Origin: Pseudomonadota bacterium
GTDB lineage: Bacteria > Pseudomonadota > Gammaproteobacteria > Burkholderiales > Gallionellaceae
Direction of reading: 5' to 3'
Length of the DNA stretch: 9,158 bases
Assembly (NCBI GenBank): GCA_021781695.1
Contig: JAJXWG010000052.1
Location: forward strand, 1-9,158
In this document: positions 6,039 through 9,158 of the stretch, piece by piece
How the letters are laid out: each line of letters begins with the position of its first letter
Numbering within the stretch: the first letter of the stretch is position 1
Translations under genes and position numbers: made by a program
Notes under the pieces: model-generated
Database searches by the model: none
Told to the model about the DNA's origin: nothing
Seen by the model: the letters and a program-made list of their open reading frames with translations, nothing else

Positions 6039-6676
6039 GTACGTTGCTGAAAATAATGTTGCTGGGCTGTCTTAGCATATCAGCCTTTGCAGAGGAAGCT
6101 AAACTGGAGAATATACAGGTCGCGACCGACAAGCCGGCGCTGGCACGGGGTGCCGAAGACTGGATGAATAACTGCCATACCTGCCATACGATGAAATACG
6201 TCAAATATAGTGATCTGCTCAGTCTCGGCATAGACAAGGCAAAAGTGGATGGGTGGCGGGGAGAAGCGTCTGTCGATACGCCGCTGATCGCGCAGATGTC
6301 TGATGCCGATGCGATGGCGACATTTGCCAGGGTGCCGCCAGATCTGAGTCTGATGGCCCAAGCGCGCGATGGCGGACCTAACTATATGTATTCCTATCTG
6401 ATAGGCTACTATCTGAAGCCGGACGGCACGACAGGCAACCACATCTTTCCCGAGACCAAGATGCCCGACCCGCTGGGCATCAGTTCGGTTGCCGGTGCTG
6501 CTCAGCGCACCGAAATGCAGAACACGGCCAAGAGCATCACGTCGTTTCTCACCTGGGCTGCCGATCCTCATACAACAGACCGCACAAGGCTGGGCTACTA
6601 TGTCATCGGCTATCTGATTGTGCTGTCCGGCCTGCTTTATGTGGTCAAGAAGCAGATCTGGTCAAGATTGAAATAG
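6035..6676 (+). CDS. petC: Cytochrome c1 subunit of the cytochrome bc1 complex
   Basis: The protein has 213 residues and is the heme c subunit that receives electrons from the Rieske protein and hands them to soluble cytochrome c. A Sec signal peptide (core about 4-18) ends at A-F-A, giving cleavage after residue 19. The heme motif is C47-H-T-C50-H51. The axial Met is probably M143 in ETKMPDPLG, the counterpart of the FPxxxMP segment in other c1 proteins. VPPDLSLMA (about 106-114) and the YSYLIGYY segment are further c1 hallmarks. One C-terminal membrane anchor (about 188-204) ends in KKQIWSRLK on the cytoplasmic side. It is somewhat shorter than many betaproteobacterial c1 proteins, which are nearer 240-250 residues. 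AAGGGAG at 6021-6027 lies within petB, 7 nt before ATG 6035. Confidence 0.95.
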   Translation: MSTLLKIMLLGCLSISAFAEEAKLENIQVATDKPALARGAEDWMNNCHTCHTMKYVKYSDLLSLGIDKAKVDGWRGEASVDTPLIAQMSDADAMATFARVPPDLSLMAQARDGGPNYMYSYLIGYYLKPDGTTGNHIFPETKMPDPLGISSVAGAAQRTEMQNTAKSITSFLTWAADPHTTDRTRLGYYVIGYLIVLSGLLYVVKKQIWSRLK

Positions 6677-6685
6677 TACAGAAGG

Positions 6686-6720
6686 AAAACAATCAGCCGG
6701 CATTGCCGGCTGATTGTTTT
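6686..6720. terminator. Bidirectional rho-independent terminator between petC and the convergent Gly/His-rich gene
   Basis: A perfect palindrome centred at 6703: 17 bases on the left (6686-6702, starting AAAACAATCAG) pair with 17 on the right, the innermost pairs forming the loop. It has A4 on one side and T4 on the other, so it looks like a terminator from either strand. It starts 9 nt after the petC stop and ends 10 nt before the end of the - strand gene. Confidence 0.9.
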
Positions 6721-6730
6721 AAGCGGCAGG

Positions 6731-7177
6731 TCATTGAGGCGGCGGTTGGGAAGGCACTGGCCGCCATGCTTCTGGGCAACTCGGCACATAAGGATAATAT
6801 CCTTTTGCTGAATCGCAGTAATACCAGACCGGTGCAGCAGGCTGGACTGGTGTGGGCTCGGTATAGACCGGATAGGTTTGTTGATATACCGGGTAAGGAT
6901 ATGCGTAAGGATAGGGGTATGGATAACGATAGGGGTAGGCCAGATCGTAGCCTATCACGCCGCCTATCAGCGCGGGGCCAACCCAGCCTCCTCCCCAACC
7001 CCCTCCCCAGCCATGGTCGTGCCACCCGACACCTCTGCCTCGCCATCCGCCTCCGCCGCCGTGCCACCCGCCTCCTCTGCCGTGCCCTCCGCCACCCCCG
7101 CCATGTCCTCCGCCATGGTCAGCGTAAGCCGGTGTGATGGATAGCAGCGCGAGCATTATGGCCGATAATTTTTTCAT
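6731..7177 (-). CDS. Secreted Gly/His-rich protein with Tyr/Pro-rich region and a two-Cys C-terminal motif
   Basis: The protein has 148 residues from the ATG at 7177. A Sec signal peptide (MKKLSAIMLALLSITPAYA) ends at A-Y-A, with cleavage after residue 19. The mature part has three zones. The first is a Gly/His/Trp-rich segment (about 20-60). The second is a hydrophobic patch (VGPALIGGVIGYD) followed by a PYPYPYAYPYP-type stretch. The third is the tail WYYCDSAKGYYPYVPSCPEAW (118-138) with C121 and C134, then a Pro-rich end. I recall similar 'YYC...YYPxV..C...W' tails in many small exported proteobacterial proteins of unknown function. His and Gly richness could mean metal or surface binding, but this is inference. 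AAAGGGAG lies just upstream, and this start fits a signal peptide better than the longer open frame reaching 7276. Confidence 0.85.
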   Translation of the reverse strand: MKKLSAIMLALLSITPAYADHGGGHGGGGGGHGRGGGWHGGGGGWRGRGVGWHDHGWGGGWGGGWVGPALIGGVIGYDLAYPYRYPYPYPYAYPYPVYQQTYPVYTEPTPVQPAAPVWYYCDSAKGYYPYVPSCPEAWRPVPSQPPPQ

Positions 7178-7358
7178 GATGCTCCCTTTCTGTTGAGATT
7201 GCCAAGGGATGTAAGCCCAAGGTGTTGCTGTAAGGCCAATGCAAGTTTGACTGTAACAGGTCATGCAGAGTTCCATGATCCATAATATCCCGCATCTTGG
7301 GTGCCGGGAAGCTGATAGAATCCTGTCACGACGATGATCCTATGCACGGTACCTGCAA
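7178..7358. other. Divergent intergenic region between the Gly/His-rich gene and cysQ
   Basis: These 181 bases must hold the start signals of two divergent genes. Apart from the Shine-Dalgarno of the - strand gene, I see only weak promoter-like boxes, such as TTGACT at 7247-7252 on + without a well spaced -10. ATGATCC occurs twice (7275-7281 and 7334-7340), which may be chance. Confidence 0.5.
7182..7189 (-). promoter_or_regulatory. Ribosome binding site deciding the start of the Gly/His-rich gene
   Basis: On the - strand AAAGGGAG stands 4 nt before the ATG at 7177. It fixes the start at the signal peptide and not at the upstream in-frame ATG at 7276. Confidence 0.75.
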
Positions 7359-8156
7359 ATGTTTGAAAGCCTGCTTCCAAGAATTGTTGATATTGCCCAA
7401 AATGCAGGAAGTGCCATCATGGAAATTTATGCCGGTCCTGCGATGAGTGTAACAACGAAGGCGGACAGTTCCCCGTTGACACAGGCGGATCTGGCTTCAG
7501 ACCGGTTGATCGGCAAGGGGTTGGTTGAGCTTGCGCTTTGGCCTGTGCTCTCGGAGGAGTCGGCTGCGATAGACTATGCTGAACGCAGCAGTTGGCAGAG
7601 TTTCTGGCTGGTGGATCCATTGGATGGCACGAAGGAATTTATCAGGCGCAACGGTGAATTCACCGTCAACATCGCACTCGTCGAAAATGGTGAGCCTGTG
7701 CTGGGTGTGGTTTATGCGCCCGTCCTTGACGTTTGTTATTTTGCGGCGCGAGGCGTTGGGGCATTTGTCAGGCGTGGCAATGAGGTGCAAGCGATACACG
7801 TCAAGGACTGCATGCCGGGAGAGCCAGTCAAGGTAGTCGCCAGTCGTTCGCACAGCGATGCAAGAATTGATGCGCTGCTCGATAAACTGGGCGAGCATCA
7901 GTGCATCAGCATGGGCAGTTCTCTCAAATTGTGTCTGGTAGCAGAAGGCGAGGCCCATCTGTACCCGAGACTTGGGCCCACCATGGAATGGGATACTGCG
8001 GCAGCGCATGCGGTGGTGAGGCAGGCGGGGGGCAGGGTATGCGACCAGCATGGAGTGGAGCTCGCCTATAACAAGGCTGACCTGCACAATCCGGAATTTT
8101 TTGTGTTATCGGCCGCGGATCAAGCGCTGTTCAAGAAAATTCAGGATGCTTTATAA
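7359..8156 (+). CDS. cysQ: 3'(2'),5'-bisphosphate nucleotidase CysQ
   Basis: The protein has 265 residues, normal for CysQ of the inositol monophosphatase superfamily. It removes a phosphate from 3'-phosphoadenosine 5'-phosphate (PAP), giving AMP; PAP is a by-product of sulfate activation and of phosphopantetheine transfer. The Mg2+-binding motifs are in place: LSEE with E66 and E67, D86-P-L-D89-G-T-K-E-F, and W-D212-T-A-A-A-H near the end. KADSSPLTQAD (34-44) is the usual early segment of the CysQ branch. It is a soluble, cytoplasmic enzyme. No Shine-Dalgarno precedes ATG 7359, and a stop codon at 7335 blocks any long extension. A weak TAGAAT at 7316-7321 could be a -10 element, but no good -35 is seen. 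The gene stands alone between two - strand genes. Confidence 0.93.
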   Translation: MFESLLPRIVDIAQNAGSAIMEIYAGPAMSVTTKADSSPLTQADLASDRLIGKGLVELALWPVLSEESAAIDYAERSSWQSFWLVDPLDGTKEFIRRNGEFTVNIALVENGEPVLGVVYAPVLDVCYFAARGVGAFVRRGNEVQAIHVKDCMPGEPVKVVASRSHSDARIDALLDKLGEHQCISMGSSLKLCLVAEGEAHLYPRLGPTMEWDTAAAHAVVRQAGGRVCDQHGVELAYNKADLHNPEFFVLSAADQALFKKIQDAL

Positions 8157-8186
8157 GCAGGCTTTTCAAGGCCGGAGGGCTGTTGT

Positions 8187-9110
8187 CTATGCGTGCAAGT
8201 TCAGCATGACAGGCAGGATAGACGCTATGGATGTGATTTCGCTGTAACCCGGTGTTTTTGGCGCTGGCCCCTTGTCATGCGGCTTTGCTATGTCGAAAGA
8301 TCCATCAGTCATGCGGTATGAGGCAATGGCTGCCGCGACGGCAGGATCGGCTGAATTGACCGTGGGTGAAACGGGATTTGCTACATTGCCTGGCAGTGTC
8401 GTGGCGGCAGTCGCAGTCGTTGTAGCGGCAGTCGCAGCAGTCGGTACAGCAGTCGGTACAGCAGTCGTTGCAGCAGTCGTTGCAGCAGTAGTCGCGGCCG
8501 GTAGAGCAGTCACAGTCGGCGCAGCAGTGATCACAGTCGTTGCAGCGGCAGTAGCAGTCGTGGTGGCTTGAGCTGGCGTGCCGGCAGGGCTTGATGCAAG
8601 CTGCGACAGGCTGTTGAGCTGGGCGGCAAGCGTTGTGAATTGCGCCGCAAGCTGCCCTATCGACAGTGTTGCCTGTGCCAGCTGGGAGACTGTTCCTGCC
8701 GGATTGGCAGTAAATGCGGCCTGCAGCGCATTGTAGTTCACGGTGATCTGGCCTGTCGCCATGGAAAAGCCTGTCGCGGAAAGACTGAAGGCGTTTGTGC
8801 CCGCATTCAGCACTTGCATGAACGAACTGTTCAGAGCGCCGCCAGTTGTGCTTTGCAGGCTGTCGCTTTGCAGGAAATTGTTGAATGCGTCCACAAAGTA
8901 TTGGGTCGCGACTGCAACCGTTGCAAAGTCAGGCGGGCTTGTTGCTGAGACGGCATCGAACAAGGTGGAGGCTGAAAGCAGTTTTCCGGCAGCAGAAATG
9001 TTCACTGTGTCGGTGCCTGAAGGCGCAGCGGGCGGAAAGACAGCATGCTGCGCACCGATCGCGGAAACGGTGTCAAGGCTTGATGGCGCTGAGACGGATG
9101 AGATGTCCAT
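8187..9110 (-). CDS. Unrecognised Ala/Thr-rich protein with internal repeat region
   Basis: The protein has 307 residues from ATG 9110; an in-frame GTG at 9122 would add four. A stop codon at 9147-9149 shows that the gene is complete. I do not recognise the family. There is no Sec signal peptide at the start, and there are no Cys. Residues of about 1-50 are Ser/Ala-rich with DTVNISAAGKLLSAS, followed by a region that looks helical (FATVAVATQYFVDAFNNFLQS and later VSQLAQATLSIGQLAAQFTTLAAQLNSLSQL). A low-complexity Ala/Thr/Val/Pro linker follows (about 175-240), then a C-terminal part ending in ITSIASILPVMLNLHA. The composition suggests a surface, secreted or flagellum-associated protein, but only loosely. 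No Shine-Dalgarno is visible. It is convergent with cysQ, leaving 30 nt between the two. Confidence 0.75.
   Translation of the reverse strand: MDISSVSAPSSLDTVSAIGAQHAVFPPAAPSGTDTVNISAAGKLLSASTLFDAVSATSPPDFATVAVATQYFVDAFNNFLQSDSLQSTTGGALNSSFMQVLNAGTNAFSLSATGFSMATGQITVNYNALQAAFTANPAGTVSQLAQATLSIGQLAAQFTTLAAQLNSLSQLASSPAGTPAQATTTATAAATTVITAAPTVTALPAATTAATTAATTAVPTAVPTAATAATTTATAATTLPGNVANPVSPTVNSADPAVAAAIASYRMTDGSFDIAKPHDKGPAPKTPGYSEITSIASILPVMLNLHA
8435..8494 (+). repeat. Imperfect 12-bp tandem repeat within the Ala/Thr-rich gene
   Basis: On the + strand four consecutive units of CAGCAGTCG(G/T)T(A/G) run from 8435 to 8482: two with GTA endings, then two with TTG endings. A more degenerate unit follows at 8483-8494. 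Read on the coding (-) strand these give TAVP, TAVP, TAAT, TAAT. Related but more diverged triplets extend from about 8400 to 8570. Confidence 0.85.
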
Positions 9111-9158
9111 GATGATGCGCACAAAGTTGGCTGAACGGTGAAAACCCTATGCCTGTTT

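Noticed and set aside
6703..7137. + strand open frame opposite the Gly/His-rich gene
   Set aside because: It begins inside the terminator palindrome and reads Arg/Pro-rich, whereas the - strand has a signal peptide and a Shine-Dalgarno.
8400..8570. CRISPR-like array in the repetitive region
   Set aside because: The units are 12 bp, contiguous, without spacers, and in frame with a coding sequence.
8272..8571. + strand open frame giving an Ala/Val-rich hydrophobic peptide
   Set aside because: It arises from the repeated triplets of the - strand gene read in reverse, and the longer - strand frame is the better coding choice.

Overview
The window is ordinary chromosomal DNA from a Gram-negative, respiring bacterium. 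A standard petA-petB-petC operon for cytochrome bc1, an Mrp/ApbC-type Fe-S carrier and a CysQ phosphatase point to a proteobacterium. Gene order and protein style suggest a betaproteobacterium, possibly of the Nitrosomonadales/Gallionellaceae type; this placement is inferred and not proven. I see no transposase, integrase, CRISPR array, tRNA or rRNA.

Layout on the + strand, left to right: (1) the C-terminal end of an oxidoreductase-like protein (1-232), followed at once by a tandem CDGSH iron-sulfur protein (245-487). (2) A likely co-transcribed run of four poorly known genes (609-2797): a secreted protein of about 299 residues, a cytoplasmic ankyrin-repeat protein, a 75-residue conserved-looking protein, and a cysteine-rich protein of 142 residues. 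(3) mrp/apbC (2912-4003), with its own sigma70-like promoter overlapped by a palindrome that fits the IscR type-1 pattern, and closed by a strong hairpin terminator (4013-4053). (4) The bc1 operon petABC (4254-6676), with tight spacing and a 4-nt petB/petC overlap, closed by a perfect 17-bp palindrome that can stop transcription from both sides. (5) On the - strand, a secreted Gly/His-rich protein with a Tyr/Pro-rich tail (6731-7177), convergent with petC. (6) cysQ on + (7359-8156). (7) On the - strand, an unrecognised Ala/Thr-rich protein containing 12-bp coding repeats (8187-9110), convergent with cysQ.

Iron-sulfur biology links several genes: CDGSH clusters, the Mrp carrier, the Rieske protein and perhaps the Cys-rich 142-residue protein. 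The IscR-like site in front of mrp would couple Fe-S carrier supply to cellular Fe-S status. The bc1 complex passes electrons from quinol through the Rieske cluster to cytochrome c1. I found no clear candidate for an entirely new multi-gene system. The best leads are the mrp operator, the unusual Rieske cluster motif (C-H-C-H-G-S), and the four-gene run of unknowns.
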